Counted from the first letter of the stretch, positions 51,377-62,941 are shown. The stretch is DNA of 64,000 bases from Pseudomonas sp. WJP1 (GCF_028471945.1 NZ_CP110128.1:5669001-5733000); one strand, 5' to 3'. Made by a program: numbers and translations. The notes: generated from the sequence alone by a model not told the origin.

Positions 51377-51847
51377 TCATTGGTCCAGCAGCGCGCGGAG
51401 CATCCACGCGGTTTTCTCATGAACCTGCATGCGCTGGGTCAGCAAGTCAGCCGTAGGTTCGTCGCTGACTTTATCGAGCAACGGGAAAATCCCCCGGGCG
51501 GTGCGCGTGACTGCCTCCTGCCCCGCCACCAGTTGCCTGATCATGTCTTCGGCAGCCGGCACGCCTTCTTCTTCCTTGATTGACGACAGCCGCGCGTAAA
51601 TGGAATAGGCGCCGGGCGCCGGGAATCCGAGTGCGCGAATTCGCTCGGCAATCGAATCGACCGCCAAGGCCAACTCGTTATATTGCTCCTCGAACATCAA
51701 ATGCAGGGTGCGGAACATCGGGCCGGTGACGTTCCAATGGAAGTTATGGGTTTTCAGGTAGAGCACATAGGTGTCCGACAGCAGGCGCGAAAGTCCTTCG
51801 ACGATGGACTTGCGGTCCTCTTCACTGATACCGATATCGATTGCCAT
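51377..51847 (-). CDS. Dps-like ferritin
   Basis: 156 residues, Dps family. The interface ferroxidase motif is [27 protein letters not shown]. It should oxidise and store iron and protect from peroxide. No Lys-rich DNA-binding tail is seen. Confidence 0.9.
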   Translation of the reverse strand: MAIDIGISEEDRKSIVEGLSRLLSDTYVLYLKTHNFHWNVTGPMFRTLHLMFEEQYNELALAVDSIAERIRALGFPAPGAYSIYARLSSIKEEEGVPAAEDMIRQLVAGQEAVTRTARGIFPLLDKVSDEPTADLLTQRMQVHEKTAWMLRALLDQ

Positions 51848-52141
51848 GTTTTTCCCCTAAAGGTGATGAAGTTCATCCAACAGGTGCAGGACCACTCTAG
51901 CAAGCCTGCCGCCAGGCTGCAGCCCGGACGCCCCGCCGGGCGCTCGCAAGACCGCTGGACTCCTTGATTTGAGTAGGCTGCAGCTTTGCTGTTAAATAGG
52001 CAGCGTGTCGTCAGTGCCTATTTTTTCGGGCGCTGCGCATAGGCTGATACCGGGTACGTGTCCAACGCCTCTATTTATCCCGAAGCGAACCGTGCGCCAT
52101 CAGCTCTTCCTTGTGAGCTGTCTTAACGTGAGTTAATCAAA

Positions 52142-52744
52142 ATGTTGAAAATCGTCCACCTGCTGATAGGCGCAGCGGCCTTGCTGCTGTCCTTCATCCC
52201 TAGCCTGCGATCCGAAGCCCTGCCTTACCTGCAACAACCCGACGCCTTGTACCTGGCCTTTTTTGGCCTGCTCAACCTGACGCTTGCCCCGGTTATCCCT
52301 TACTGGAACAAAGGCCCGCGCCATCAACTGCAGAATCTGGTCAGCGCCCTGCTGGTGCTGGCTGTCGTCCTGCAAACCCTGACACTGATCGCGCCAATGC
52401 CAGTGATTGCCGGCCAGCCTGCCGTGCTGTTCAGCCTGGTTGCAGCCCTGGTCGCAGTCGCCCTGCACCTGGCCATCAGCTTCTACAAATCGTCACCGGC
52501 CACCGCTTCGCCTAGCTACGACATGAGCAACCGCGATACCGGGACCGTCAAGTGGTTCAACACCTCCAAAGGCTTCGGCTTTATTTCCCGCGACTCCGGC
52601 GACGATATTTTCGTGCACTTCCGGGCCATTCGCGGTGAAGGTCATCGCGTCCTGGTCGAAGGCCAGCGCGTCGAGTTCTCCGTCATGAATCGTGACAAAG
52701 GCCTGCAAGCCGAAGACGTCATCGCCGCCCTGCCGCGACGCTGA
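52142..52744 (+). CDS. Membrane-anchored cold-shock-domain protein
   Basis: 200 residues in two parts. 1-118 holds four hydrophobic helices ([68 protein letters not shown]). 132-197 is a CspA-like domain with KGFGFIS and IFVHF intact. The RNA-binding domain should face the cytoplasm. Pseudomonas carries this fusion next to the Dps gene; its role is not established. Confidence 0.88.
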   Translation: MLKIVHLLIGAAALLLSFIPSLRSEALPYLQQPDALYLAFFGLLNLTLAPVIPYWNKGPRHQLQNLVSALLVLAVVLQTLTLIAPMPVIAGQPAVLFSLVAALVAVALHLAISFYKSSPATASPSYDMSNRDTGTVKWFNTSKGFGFISRDSGDDIFVHFRAIRGEGHRVLVEGQRVEFSVMNRDKGLQAEDVIAALPRR

Positions 52745-52756
52745 TCAAAGGCAATA

Positions 52757-52789
52757 AAAAAAAACCGCGAACATGTTCGCGGTTTTTTT
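52757..52789. terminator. Bidirectional terminator between the cold-shock-domain gene and slyX
   Basis: AAACCGCGAACATGTTCGCG then GTTTTTTT: perfect stem with A-run before and T-run after, serving both converging genes. Confidence 0.9.
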
Positions 52790-52820
52790 ATGCCTGCACT
52801 TTTTTTTACAAGCGCTTCTA

Positions 52821-53027
52821 CTAGTAATGCGGTGGCGGCGCTTCTTCTTCGAAAGACTCGAACTGGCCGACCATTTCCTCTTGCCGCTTGAGCAGCGCGG
52901 CCATTTGCAGCTGCAGGCGCTCGACGACCCGCTGCTGCGCCACCAGGACATCGTTCAACGCCTGGATGGTGTCATCCTGAAATGCCAGCCGGCTTTCAAG
53001 ATCGGTTACGCGCTCTTCGAGGCTCAT
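52821..53027 (-). CDS. slyX: SlyX-family protein
   Basis: 68 residues, a short coiled coil ([38 protein letters not shown]) ending PPPHY, the SlyX signature tail. Function unknown. It follows the HIT gene by 3 bases. Confidence 0.9.
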   Translation of the reverse strand: MSLEERVTDLESRLAFQDDTIQALNDVLVAQQRVVERLQLQMAALLKRQEEMVGQFESFEEEAPPPHY

Positions 53028-53030
53028 GGC

Positions 53031-53456
53031 TCAACCCTCCACAAACTTGAAATCATCGGTCAACACCAGGCGCAGCCGTTCGCGAATCGCCGAGACCTGC
53101 TCTGCACTGTACGGCTTGGCCGGATGCTTGCCCCAGATCGGTGCCGGCCAGGCCGCGTCTTCATGCTTGCGCACGATCACATGCATGTGCAACTGACTGA
53201 CCACGTTACCCAGGGCAGCGACGTTCAGCTTGTCGGCATCGAACGAGTCCTTGAGCAACTCTGCCAACGCAGTCGTTTCCTGCCATAGCTGCAGCTGATC
53301 GGCGCCACTTAACTGAAATATCTCGCTGATATCGTCCCTGCGTGGCACAAGGATGAACCAGGGGTAGTTCGAATCATTGGACAACAGCAACCGACAAAGT
53401 GGGAAATCGCCGATCTGTAGTGTGTCTTGTTGAAGTCGTGGATCTAAAGCGAACAC
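53031..53456 (-). CDS. HIT-family nucleotide hydrolase/transferase
   Basis: 141 residues. The histidine triad is QLHMHVIVR and lies in the usual place. I chose the GTG at 53456 (read MFALDPRLQQDTL) because GGGAG lies 8 bases upstream and homologs start there; an in-frame ATG at 53501 would add 15 residues without a ribosome site. Confidence 0.85.
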   Translation of the reverse strand: MFALDPRLQQDTLQIGDFPLCRLLLSNDSNYPWFILVPRRDDISEIFQLSGADQLQLWQETTALAELLKDSFDADKLNVAALGNVVSQLHMHVIVRKHEDAAWPAPIWGKHPAKPYSAEQVSAIRERLRLVLTDDFKFVEG

Positions 53457-54358
53457 TGCGCATACTCCCGCCAGGTCTTCATTTTTCAGCTTAGCGTCCA
53501 TCCGGATAGATCGTACGCCAGGCCACTGAACGGCAGCATACCCTGCCAGCTTCACAGCGAACCACTGCATGCGCCCGTCGGGGTCTACAAATGGCACAAG
53601 CGCGCCCCGAGATGAGACAGTTCCTGCGAAAACGCACCAATACCAAACCAGCGCAGGGTAAAAAACGCCGAAATGACCAGAAAACCACAGCTTGTTCACG
53701 CAATGCAAAAACGCCCGACTGTTTGAAATCAGACAGTCATTGAAATTTTTTGCACCAAAACCGCACAGTACGTCTACGCTGAGTGCTTCGCATATCCGCC
53801 ATTTACTCAATGGCGGGTGAACCGGTAACGCTTTTACATGTCACGCGGACAGGCAGGAGGCTGAGACACGATGCCAACCACGGCGTCAAGCCCGAAGTAA
53901 AGAAGCATGAACCCCCGGTTTTATGAGGTTTTTACCGCACCAGGCAGCCAGACAGAAAAAAAATCGGTGGAGTTCTGATTTGTGCACGTTTGTTGCATTG
54001 TTACCCACATCGTCTATGAGGCACCGCGGGAAGCAGGCAGTCTCAAGACCAACAAAAACAGTGGCAGGGTAGCCCGATGGAGATTCAAACGTTTCACCAG
54101 GGACTCTTTTTATCGATGCGCCAGCCCAGAAAAACAGCACTAAAGTTGTCAGTCCGGTTGCATCGGGGCTGTAAATTTGCGACATCTAGCTAGCCGTTTA
54201 CGACAGGGTCGTAAAGAAGCTGAAAGGATAGATGCGCAAGTATCGCCAACATTGCCGGCGTGATATAAGTTTGCGCCGACACAAAAAGAAAGAGCCGCCC
54301 AGATAATAAAACAGGTGGGACGGCAGTACTCTTCTAAAAACCAAAGGAGCAAATCACG
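53457..54358. other. HIT-oprD intergenic region
   Basis: About 900 bases between divergent genes. Open frames in it lack ribosome sites and protein-like composition, including a 99-codon one at 53886-54185 on the minus strand. It presumably holds the HIT promoter, a long oprD leader and its regulators. GGCGGATATGCGAAGC-like stems are weak. Nothing specific is called. Confidence 0.45.
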
Positions 54359-55699
54359 ATGCGCGTGATGAAGTGGAGCATGATCGCACTGGCTGTTGCA
54401 GCTGGTACCTCGCAGTTCGCAGTGGCGTCGTCCCAGGACGAGTCCAAGGGTTTCATCGATGATTCGAGCCTGAAACTCAAAACCCGTTTTGAGTACATGA
54501 ACCGCGACTACAAGAACGGTGCAAGTAACAACGCAACCTCCGGCTATCGCCAGGACTCCGGTCTCAGCCAACTGCTGACTTACGAGTCGGGCTTCACTCA
54601 AGGCATCGTAGGTTTCGGCCTCGACGCAATGGCGATGGGCTCGGTCAAACTCGACGGCGGTACTGGTCACCGTGGTAACGGCCTGTTCGCAGTCGACAGC
54701 GACAACAACCCTGAAAAATCCCAGGGCAAGGTTGGCGGTGCAGTCAAACTGCGTCTCTCCGACACTGTTCTGAAATACGGTCGCCAATTCGTTGCCAGCC
54801 CTGTGTTCGCTACCGATGACAGCCGCATGCTGCCAGAAGTTGCTGAAGGCACCTTGCTGACCAGCAAGGAAATCAAAGGCTTGGAACTGAGCGCCGGTCG
54901 CTTCACCGCACTGAGCGCCCAAACCGGTATGGGTCATGACACCGTTGGCGGTATTTCAGATGAAAATGGAAACCACGGCGAAGGCATAAGCGGCGGCATC
55001 AACATCTTCGGCGCCAGCTACGCTTTCACCGACAACTTCACCGGTGCCGTCGCTGCGTCGGATGCTGAAGAGTACTTCAAGAAGTACTACGTCAACCTGA
55101 ACTGGACCCTGCCGATCAATGACGAGCAGTCCCTGAACTTCGACCTGAACGGTTATAAAACCAACGGCGATAAACGTGGTGACTCGTTTATGGCCCTCGG
55201 CTCTGTCGAAGACGGCGGCGACGGCCACCAAGGCGTAGACAACAACCTGTGGTCCCTGGCTGCTGCTTACAGCATCGGTGCCCACAAATTCACCCTGGCT
55301 TACCAGCAGTCCAGCGGTGACAACGCTTACTACTACGGCGTTGACGGCAACAGCACCATCTTCGTTTCCAACTCCATCCAGATCTCCGACTTCGTGGGCC
55401 GCGAGGAGAAATCCTATCAAGCTCGCTATGACCTGAACATGGCTACCTACGGTGTACCGGGCTTGAGCTTCATGACCCGTTACGTAATGGGTAACAACAT
55501 CAAGGTTGAAAACGCTGGCGAAGGTAAAGAAAACGAGTGGAACATTGAGTCCAAGTACGTTGTGCAAGAAGGCCCGGCCAAAGACCTGTCTTTCCGTGCT
55601 CGTTTCGCCAACTACCGCGCGAACGGCGCGTACGCCGCTTATTCGCGTGACAACTACGACACCCGTCTGATCATCGAGTACCCACTGAACATCCTGTAA
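54359..55699 (+). CDS. OprD-family outer-membrane porin
   Basis: 446 residues. Signal peptide to about residue 23 (MRVMKWSMIALAVAAGTSQF, cut after AVA), then alternating beta strands and the C-terminal IIEYPLNIL sorting strand. OprD-subfamily channels take up basic amino acids and small peptides; neighbours (slyX, HIT) match the P. aeruginosa oprD locus, but members of this family cannot be told apart safely by eye. AAAGGAG precedes the ATG by about 12 bases. Confidence 0.92.
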   Translation: MRVMKWSMIALAVAAGTSQFAVASSQDESKGFIDDSSLKLKTRFEYMNRDYKNGASNNATSGYRQDSGLSQLLTYESGFTQGIVGFGLDAMAMGSVKLDGGTGHRGNGLFAVDSDNNPEKSQGKVGGAVKLRLSDTVLKYGRQFVASPVFATDDSRMLPEVAEGTLLTSKEIKGLELSAGRFTALSAQTGMGHDTVGGISDENGNHGEGISGGINIFGASYAFTDNFTGAVAASDAEEYFKKYYVNLNWTLPINDEQSLNFDLNGYKTNGDKRGDSFMALGSVEDGGDGHQGVDNNLWSLAAAYSIGAHKFTLAYQQSSGDNAYYYGVDGNSTIFVSNSIQISDFVGREEKSYQARYDLNMATYGVPGLSFMTRYVMGNNIKVENAGEGKENEWNIESKYVVQEGPAKDLSFRARFANYRANGAYAAYSRDNYDTRLIIEYPLNIL

Positions 55700-55734
55700 T
55701 CAGGGTGTAAGACTGGTAGTCTGTAGATCAAGAA

Positions 55735-55766
55735 ACCGCCCACCTCTTCAGGTGGGCGGTTTTTTT
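55735..55766 (+). terminator. Porin gene terminator
   Basis: ACCGCCCACCT-CTTC-AGGTGGGCGGT followed by TTTTTT. Confidence 0.94.
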
Positions 55767-55848
55767 ATGCCTGCCACACAGCAAACACTGCCGCAAGCAA
55801 CTTGCGCGCATAACGTTAATACTTTTTTCAATGAACTCATCAACAGTC

Positions 55849-55883
55849 ACAAAAAAACCCAAGAGACTATCCGCCTCCTGGGT
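55849..55883 (-). terminator. mscS terminator
   Basis: On the minus strand ACCCAGGAG pairs with CTCTTGGGT, then TTTTTTT, about 25 bases after the mscS stop. Confidence 0.8.
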
Positions 55884-55907
55884 TCATGTAACAACTAACA
55901 AACAGGC

Positions 55908-56750
55908 TTACTGTATTGCCGCTTCCTGAACCACGCGAACTACACGCTGAGGAAATGGAATGTCAATACCTGCCGTTTTCAACCGGTCACGGGACTGTTC
56001 GTTAAACATGAACATCACGTCCCAGTAATCCGCTGTCTTCACCCAGACACGCAGGGAAACAGTGATCGAACTGTCACCCAAGGTCGAAATGACTGCCTGC
56101 GGCGCCGGGTCGAGCAGCACGCGCGGATCCTTGGCCAGTTCCAGCAAGACTTCACGGGCCTTTTGCAGGTCCGCTTCGTAATCGACACCCACATCGAACA
56201 CCACCTTGCGGGTCGGTTGACGGTTGGTGTTGGTGATGATGCCGTTCGACAGATTGCCGTTAGGCACGATGATGGTTTTGTTGTCGCCGGTGCGCAGCAC
56301 CGTGTGGAAAATCTGGATGCTGTCGACGGTACCCGCCACACCCTGGGCTTCGATCCAGTCACCGATACGGAACGGACGGAACAACAGAATCAGCACGCCG
56401 CCGGCGAAGTTCGCCAGGCTGCCCTGCAAGGCCAGGCCGATGGCCAGGCCTGCCGCACCGATCGCCGCCACGAACGACGTGGTTTCCACACCGATCATCG
56501 ACGCCACGCTGACGACCAGCAGGATCTTGAGAATGATGTTCGCCAGGCTGCTGATAAAGCCTTGCAGCGCAAGGTCGGCGTTACGCAGGGCAATCAGGCC
56601 ACCGAGCTTTTGCGTGACCTTGTTGATCAACCACCAGCCGATAGCCAGGGTGATGACCGCCAACAGCACACGGCTGCCATATTCCATTATCATCGGGATC
56701 CAGGATTGGGACACCCTGACCAGGTTGTCTACTTCAGCATTTAAGTCCAT
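55908..56750 (-). CDS. mscS: Small-conductance mechanosensitive channel
   Basis: 280 residues. Three N-terminal helices with the pore helix rich in Gly/Ala (AAIGAAGLAIGLALQGSLANFAGGV, split here for reading), beta domain (PFRIGDWIEAQGVAGTVDSI) and C-terminal alpha/beta domain. Releases solutes on osmotic downshock. Confidence 0.94.
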   Translation of the reverse strand: MDLNAEVDNLVRVSQSWIPMIMEYGSRVLLAVITLAIGWWLINKVTQKLGGLIALRNADLALQGFISSLANIILKILLVVSVASMIGVETTSFVAAIGAAGLAIGLALQGSLANFAGGVLILLFRPFRIGDWIEAQGVAGTVDSIQIFHTVLRTGDNKTIIVPNGNLSNGIITNTNRQPTRKVVFDVGVDYEADLQKAREVLLELAKDPRVLLDPAPQAVISTLGDSSITVSLRVWVKTADYWDVMFMFNEQSRDRLKTAGIDIPFPQRVVRVVQEAAIQ

Positions 56751-56789
56751 CTGCTTTCTCCTGCATTTTTCCGGCTACCCGGCACGCGA

Positions 56790-56842
56790 AAAATAAAGCG
56801 GCAGAAAGACCAACCCTGTCCGGATCGATCGTTTCTGCCGTT
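56790..56842 (-). terminator. yajQ terminator
   Basis: On the minus strand CGGCAGAAA pairs with TTTCTGCCG across a 22-base loop and is followed by CTTTATTTTT. Confidence 0.6.
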
Positions 56843-56890
56843 GCTTGGGCCTCGGACGCCGAAAACGCCTGGAGGTTCCCGCCGTATACG

Positions 56891-57376
56891 TTAATCGCGG
56901 AAGTTGTTGAACTGCAGCGGCATGCCGAATTCCTTGGCACGCAGCACTGCAATGGCTTCCTGCAGGTCGTCACGTTTCTTGCCGGTGATACGCACTTGCT
57001 CACCCTGAATGGCGGCTTGCACCTTCAGCTTGGCGTCCTTGACGTGAGCGACGATTTTCTTCGCCAGCTCTTTGTCGATGCCTTCCTTGAGGACGGCTTC
57101 CTGCTTCATCAGCTTGCCCGATGCGAATGCATCCTTGACCTCAAGGCACTGCACATCGATCTTGCGCTTGACCAGGGCCAGCTTGAGGATCTCGATCATC
57201 GCCTCGAGCTGGAAATCCGCTTCAGCGGTCAGGTTGACGGTCAGGTCCTTTTCCTTGAACTCGAAGCTGCCTTTGCCTTTCAGGTCATAACGACGATCGA
57301 GCTCCTTGACGGCGTTCTCGACCGCGTTGGTGACTTCGTGTTTGTCCAGTTCGGATACCACGTCGAACGACGGCAT
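56891..57376 (-). CDS. yajQ: YajQ-family nucleotide-binding protein
   Basis: 161 residues starting [22 protein letters not shown]. Family members bind nucleotides and some bind cyclic di-GMP. Start at 57376 is fixed by the conserved N-terminus. Confidence 0.94.
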   Translation of the reverse strand: MPSFDVVSELDKHEVTNAVENAVKELDRRYDLKGKGSFEFKEKDLTVNLTAEADFQLEAMIEILKLALVKRKIDVQCLEVKDAFASGKLMKQEAVLKEGIDKELAKKIVAHVKDAKLKVQAAIQGEQVRITGKKRDDLQEAIAVLRAKEFGMPLQFNNFRD

Positions 57377-57392
57377 GTAATCTCTCCAATAA

Positions 57393-58436
<1,044 letters not shown>

Positions 58437-58481
58437 GCAGCGGCTACGCTGGCCACTTGTTCCTTTGCAGCGATAAACCTG

Positions 58482-60518
58482 ATGCCATTGCGCCAGCGTC
58501 TTGAAAACCTCCCTGTCGGCCAGAAACTGCTGGCCGCCCTGTTGGTGCTGTTGACCACTGTACTGCTGGTTGCCAACCTGACCTTCATCAGCGCCGCCTA
58601 CTACATCTCCCAGGAAAGCATGGCGCCTCAGGCCCTGCAGACCATCGGCCGACTGATCTCCAACCCGAGCCTGGTGGCCGAGGCGCTGCAGTCGCCGCAA
58701 AGCGCCCAACGCTTGCTCGATGAGCTCGACAGTTATTCACCGCTACGCGCTGCGGCTCTGTATGACGGCAAGGGCGAGCGCCTGGCGCAGTTGCAACATG
58801 GTGATCACCTGAGCCTGCCCAAGCGCTACCGGCGAATCGAATCCTGGCAAGTCACCGAATTTCGCAGCAACCAGGTCATCACCCTGCCCCGCCCCGGCAC
58901 CGCCCCCGGCCACCTGCTGCTGGTGGCCAGCAGCGAGCTGCCCATGGCGTTCTATACCGGGACCCTGACCGCGAGCCTCGGGATCCTGATTTTCAGCGTG
59001 TTGCTGTGGCTGGTCATCGCACGACAGATCAAACGCCTGATCACCCGGCCAATTCATCAGCTGGAGGAACTGTCCCGGCAGGTGACCCGGGAGGAGAACT
59101 ATGCCCTGCGCGCCTCCCGGGGCAATCACGATGAAATCGGCAGCCTGGCCGAAGCGTTCAACACCATGCTCTCGCGGATCGAGGCCCGGGAGCAGCAACT
59201 CAAGCGCGCCCGTGACGACTCCCAGGCCGCGTACGCCCAGGCCCAGGGCCTGGCCGAAGAAACCCGCCACACCAATCGCAAGCTGGAACTCGAAGTCCAG
59301 GTGCGGAGCAAGATCGAGAAAAAACTCACGGGTTTTCAGAATTACCTCAACAGCATCATCGACTCCATGCCATCGGCGCTGATCGCCCTCGACGAGCAGC
59401 TTTACGTGACGCAGTGGAACCAGGAAGCCAGCGCCCTTTCCGGCACGCGCCTGGACGAAGCCCTGAACCAGCCGATCTTCCTCGCCTTCGAACCGCTCAA
59501 GCCCTTTCTGCCGCAGCTCAAGCAAACCGTCGAGCAGCACACGGTGGCCAAGATCGAGCGCGTGACCTGGGTCAAGGACGATGAACCCCGCCACTATGCC
59601 CTGACCTTCTATCCGCTGATGGGCGGCGCCGGGCGTGGCGTGGTGATCCGCATCGACGACATCACCCAGCGCCTGTCCCTTGAAGAAATGATGGTGCAGT
59701 CGGAGAAAATGCTTTCTGTCGGTGGCCTCGCCGCGGGCATGGCCCACGAAATCAACAACCCGCTCGGCGCGATCCTGCACAACGTGCAGAATATCCGCCG
59801 TCGGCTGTCCCCCGAACTGCCGAAGAACCTGGAGCAGGCCGAGCAGATCGGCATCGAGCTGTCGACCGTCAACCAATACCTGCAGGCGCGCGAAGTGCCA
59901 CAGCTGCTCGACGGCATCCAGCAGGCCGGCGCCCGGGCGGCGAAGATCGTCACGCACATGCTCAGTTTCAGTCGTCGCAGCACCCGCCAGATGGCCCCGT
60001 GTGATCTGCCTGCGCTGATCGACCAGGCGGTGGAAATCGCCGGAAACGACTTCGACCTGGCGATCGGTTTCGACTTCAAGGGCCAGGCGATCATTCGCCA
60101 GTTCGACCCGGCCCTGGGGCCGGTACCCGGCACCGCCAACGAGCTGGAACAGGTGCTGCTCAACCTGCTGAAAAACGCCGCGCAAGCCATTCACCAGCGC
60201 GAAGACGACAGCGAACCAGGGCGGATAATTCTGCGTACCAGACTGAATCCGCCGTGGGCGGAGATTCAGGTCGAAGACAACGGCATCGGCATGAGCGAAA
60301 GCGTGCGCAAGCGTACCTTCGAACCGTTTTTCACCACCAAGGAAATCGGCCAGGGCACCGGTCTTGGCCTGTCGGTCTCGTACTTCATCATTACCAACAA
60401 CCACAAAGGTCAGATGGAAGTGCAATCGACCCTCGGCCAAGGCACTTGCTTCACCCTGCGCCTGCCATTGGCGAGCACCCCGCTCGTCTCCCAAGAACTC
60501 AACCAGCTATCGAGGTAA
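58482..60518 (+). CDS. Hybrid-free sensor histidine kinase (HAMP-PAS-HisKA-HATPase)
   Basis: 678 residues. Helix 1 at 15-40, periplasmic sensor 41-158, helix 2 at 160-180, HAMP about 182-235, coiled coil to 285, PAS 286-395, HisKA with phospho-acceptor H422 ([13 protein letters not shown]), HATPase_c with N box, G1 (VEDNGIGM) and G2 ([12 protein letters not shown]). No receiver domain, and no response regulator gene is adjacent. The related P. aeruginosa kinase at this locus (PA4398, from memory) affects swarming. Ligand unknown. Confidence 0.92.
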   Translation: MPLRQRLENLPVGQKLLAALLVLLTTVLLVANLTFISAAYYISQESMAPQALQTIGRLISNPSLVAEALQSPQSAQRLLDELDSYSPLRAAALYDGKGERLAQLQHGDHLSLPKRYRRIESWQVTEFRSNQVITLPRPGTAPGHLLLVASSELPMAFYTGTLTASLGILIFSVLLWLVIARQIKRLITRPIHQLEELSRQVTREENYALRASRGNHDEIGSLAEAFNTMLSRIEAREQQLKRARDDSQAAYAQAQGLAEETRHTNRKLELEVQVRSKIEKKLTGFQNYLNSIIDSMPSALIALDEQLYVTQWNQEASALSGTRLDEALNQPIFLAFEPLKPFLPQLKQTVEQHTVAKIERVTWVKDDEPRHYALTFYPLMGGAGRGVVIRIDDITQRLSLEEMMVQSEKMLSVGGLAAGMAHEINNPLGAILHNVQNIRRRLSPELPKNLEQAEQIGIELSTVNQYLQAREVPQLLDGIQQAGARAAKIVTHMLSFSRRSTRQMAPCDLPALIDQAVEIAGNDFDLAIGFDFKGQAIIRQFDPALGPVPGTANELEQVLLNLLKNAAQAIHQREDDSEPGRIILRTRLNPPWAEIQVEDNGIGMSESVRKRTFEPFFTTKEIGQGTGLGLSVSYFIITNNHKGQMEVQSTLGQGTCFTLRLPLASTPLVSQELNQLSR

Positions 60519-60520
60519 CC

Positions 60521-61102
60521 ATGGGCTTTCGCCTGTCGAAGATTTACACACGTACCGGCGACAAGGGCGAAACCGGCCTGGGCGACGGTCGCCGTGTGCC
60601 CAAGGACCACCCACGGATCGAGGCTATTGGCGAGGTCGATGCGTTGAACAGTCAGGTCGGCGTGTTACTGGCTGGACTGGAGGCAGAAAGTGCCCGGTAT
60701 TCAGGTTTGAATGAGGTGATCGAGGTCTTGGCACCTTGCCAGCACAGGTTGTTTGACCTGGGCGGCGAACTGGCGATGCCGGAGTATCAGGCGTTGAACG
60801 CCGCAGAGATTGAACGCCTGGAAGCGGCAATCGATGTGTGGAATGAAGAGCTGGGGCCGCTGGAGAATTTCATACTGCCGGGCGGTTCGGCGTTGATTGC
60901 CCAGGCCCATGTCTGCCGTAGCCTGGCCCGCAGTGCGGAGCGCCGCTGCCAGCATTTGAATGCGGTGGAGCCGCTGGCCGGGGTGGGGTTGGCTTATATC
61001 AATCGGTTGTCGGATTTGTTGTTTGTGGTGGCAAGGTTGATTGCCCGGCGCCAAGGGATTGCCGAGATTCTTTGGCAGCCGGCGGCGAAACCAGAAGTCT
61101 AG
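60521..61102 (+). CDS. PduO-type ATP:cob(I)alamin adenosyltransferase
   Basis: 193 residues. N-terminal KIYTRTGDKGETGLGDGRRV is the ATP-binding signature; EVDALNSQVGVL and the C-terminal NRLSDLLFVVARL helix complete the trimeric five-helix fold. It makes adenosylcobalamin. It starts two bases after the kinase stop (TCGAGGTAACC upstream), so both are on one transcript. Confidence 0.93.
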   Translation: MGFRLSKIYTRTGDKGETGLGDGRRVPKDHPRIEAIGEVDALNSQVGVLLAGLEAESARYSGLNEVIEVLAPCQHRLFDLGGELAMPEYQALNAAEIERLEAAIDVWNEELGPLENFILPGGSALIAQAHVCRSLARSAERRCQHLNAVEPLAGVGLAYINRLSDLLFVVARLIARRQGIAEILWQPAAKPEV

Positions 61103-61120
61103 TCGGCGCCTGTCAGGCCC

Positions 61121-61213
61121 TCATCGCGGGCAAGCCCGCTCCCACAGTGATCGCGTCGAGCGCAACGCTTGTGTACGCCACTGAACCTGTGGGAGCGGGC
61201 TTGCCCGCGATGA
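61121..61213. repeat. REP pair, GCGGGCTTGCCCGC class
   Basis: TCATCGCGGGCAAGCCCGCT and its inverse copy ending TTGCCCGCGATGA, between converging genes. Confidence 0.9.
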
Positions 61214-61235
61214 GGTCAGACGCATCACCGCGCAA

Positions 61236-62180
61236 TCATGCCTCAGGCCAAAACGCCCGAATCCCTGCCACACCTTGAGCACCCGCCGCCCAAGCTTTCT
61301 GAACCTCTGCCGGCCCCACGCCACCGAGCAAAAACACCGGCCTGCTGAACCCCTCGATCAAGGTCGAAGCCTGCTCCCAACCCAGCGGCTCAGCCCCCGG
61401 ATGTGTCAGGGTCGGCTGCACGGGCGACAAGGTCACGAAGTCCACGCCCATCTCCTCTGCCAGCGCCAACTCCTCGGCGTTATGGCAGGACGCCGCCAAC
61501 CAGCGCGATGCTGGCAACGGCCGACCGGCAGCCGCGTATTTGCGCAATTGTGCCGAGGTGATGTGCCAACCGGCGGAGGGGAAGTCCCCCAGCCACTCGA
61601 ACGGTCCCTTGATCATCAACTGCGCCTTGCCGGCACACAGGCCCACTGCATCCACTGCCAGATCGCGGTACTTGGGGTCGTAACCGTTTGGCGCGCGCAA
61701 CTGGATCAGCTTGATACCGCCCGCAATGGCTTTCTGGATCCCTCGCAACAGGGCCGGGGTTTCCAGGTCTTCAGGCGTGATCAGGTACTGCTCGGGTAAG
61801 CGCGCGGCCGCCACGATTGGCCGGTTGGCCTCGGGGAACTCGTAACCCGACAGCTCACGCGCCGTCACCCAGGCCAATGGCTGACCTTCGGCGCCATGAG
61901 GCTCGCCGGTAAACGTCGAGACTTCCCAGACATCCAGCAACACCTGCTTGTCTGGGTAGTCGTGGCGGACCTTGATCAACGGGCGCGCCGCGCCGACCAA
62001 GATACCCAACTCTTCCTGCAGCTCACGGGCCAAGGCGCTTTCGACCGACTCGTCGACCTCGACCTTGCCACCGGGAAACTCCCAAAGACCGCCCTGGTGC
62101 TGAGTGTCGGCACGGCGGGCGATAAGGATCTTGCCACTGCTGTCACGGATGACGGCAGCCGCTACGTGTACTCGTTTCAC
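61236..62180 (-). CDS. mutT: Nudix (MutT) hydrolase fused to a ThiE/TenI-like domain
   Basis: 314 residues. 1-130: Nudix domain with box GGKVEVDESVESALARELQE then ELGI; it should hydrolyse 8-oxo-dGTP. 135-314: thiamine-phosphate-synthase-like barrel (IKLIQLRAPNGYDPKYRDLA, ITSAQLRKYAAAGRPL, FVTLSPVQPT, FLLGGVGPAEV). The GTG start (MKRVHVAAAVIRD) overlaps the upstream stop by four bases behind GGAGGAG. The fusion is known in Pseudomonas; the barrel's job is not. Confidence 0.93.
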   Translation of the reverse strand: MKRVHVAAAVIRDSSGKILIARRADTQHQGGLWEFPGGKVEVDESVESALARELQEELGILVGAARPLIKVRHDYPDKQVLLDVWEVSTFTGEPHGAEGQPLAWVTARELSGYEFPEANRPIVAAARLPEQYLITPEDLETPALLRGIQKAIAGGIKLIQLRAPNGYDPKYRDLAVDAVGLCAGKAQLMIKGPFEWLGDFPSAGWHITSAQLRKYAAAGRPLPASRWLAASCHNAEELALAEEMGVDFVTLSPVQPTLTHPGAEPLGWEQASTLIEGFSRPVFLLGGVGPAEVQKAWAAGAQGVAGIRAFWPEA

Positions 62181-62809
62181 CGCTCGATCTCCTCCAGGCC
62201 GGCCTTCTGCCAGGCCTTGAATGCAGGCCATTGGTAGAGGGTTTCAACATAGGCTTCGTCCGCTGCCGACAGCTTGACCTGATAGGTCCGCAGGCGCACG
62301 GCGATGGGTGCGAAAAACACATCGGCAAGGCTTATGCGACCGAACAGGTACGGGCCAGGCTCGGCCGCGACAGCGCGGCATTCAGCCCACAACGCCGACA
62401 TGCGCTCGATGTCCGCCTGTACATCCGCCGGAAGTGGCGCCAGTGGCGCGTCATGGCTCAGGTCGAATGGCATGTTGCCGCGCATGGCGAAGAATCCGCT
62501 GTGCATCTGCGCGCACGCCGAACGGGCCTGGGCACGGGCAGCGGTGTCTTTGGGCCACAGGCCCGCTTCGGGGAACTGTTCCGCCAGGTACTCGGCAATC
62601 GCCAGGGAGTCGGCGATGGTGCCGTGCCCGGTCTTCAGCAGTGGGACTTTGCCGGTCGGCGAATGCTTGAGCAGACGCTCGCGGGTGTCCGGCTGGTTCA
62701 GCTTGATCAGTTCTTCGGTGTAGGAGGCGCCGGTCAGATCGAGGGCCAGGGCGCCGCGCAGGGACCAGGAGGAAAGCAGTTTGTCGCCGATGATCAGGTG
62801 GAGGCTCAT
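62177..62809 (-). CDS. Glutathione S-transferase family protein
   Basis: 210 residues. N-terminal thioredoxin-like domain (LHLIIGDKLLSSWSLRGALAL, PTGKVPLL, ADSLAIAEYL) and all-helical C-terminal domain (SLADVFFAPIAVRLRTY). Substrate unknown. Coupled to the downstream MutT-ThiE gene by a GTGA overlap. Confidence 0.93.
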   Translation of the reverse strand: MSLHLIIGDKLLSSWSLRGALALDLTGASYTEELIKLNQPDTRERLLKHSPTGKVPLLKTGHGTIADSLAIAEYLAEQFPEAGLWPKDTAARAQARSACAQMHSGFFAMRGNMPFDLSHDAPLAPLPADVQADIERMSALWAECRAVAAEPGPYLFGRISLADVFFAPIAVRLRTYQVKLSAADEAYVETLYQWPAFKAWQKAGLEEIER

Positions 62810-62863
62810 GTTCGGGACCTTTTGATGTAGGGACAGCCAGTCTAGTAAATGACTGACAAACCG

Positions 62864-62941
62864 CCATCGCGAGCAGGCTCGCTCCCACAGTGGATTGATG
62901 TACTCAAATCAAAATGTGGGAGCGAGCCTGCTCGCGATGGG
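62864..62941. repeat. REP pair between argJ and the GST gene
   Basis: CATCGCGAGCAGGCTCGCTC at the left and GAGCGAGCCTGCTCGCGATG at the right, about 30 bases apart. Confidence 0.9.

Noticed and set aside
53886..54185. 99-codon frame on the minus strand upstream of oprD
   Set aside because: No ribosome site, no domain, and it sits in the expected porin leader.
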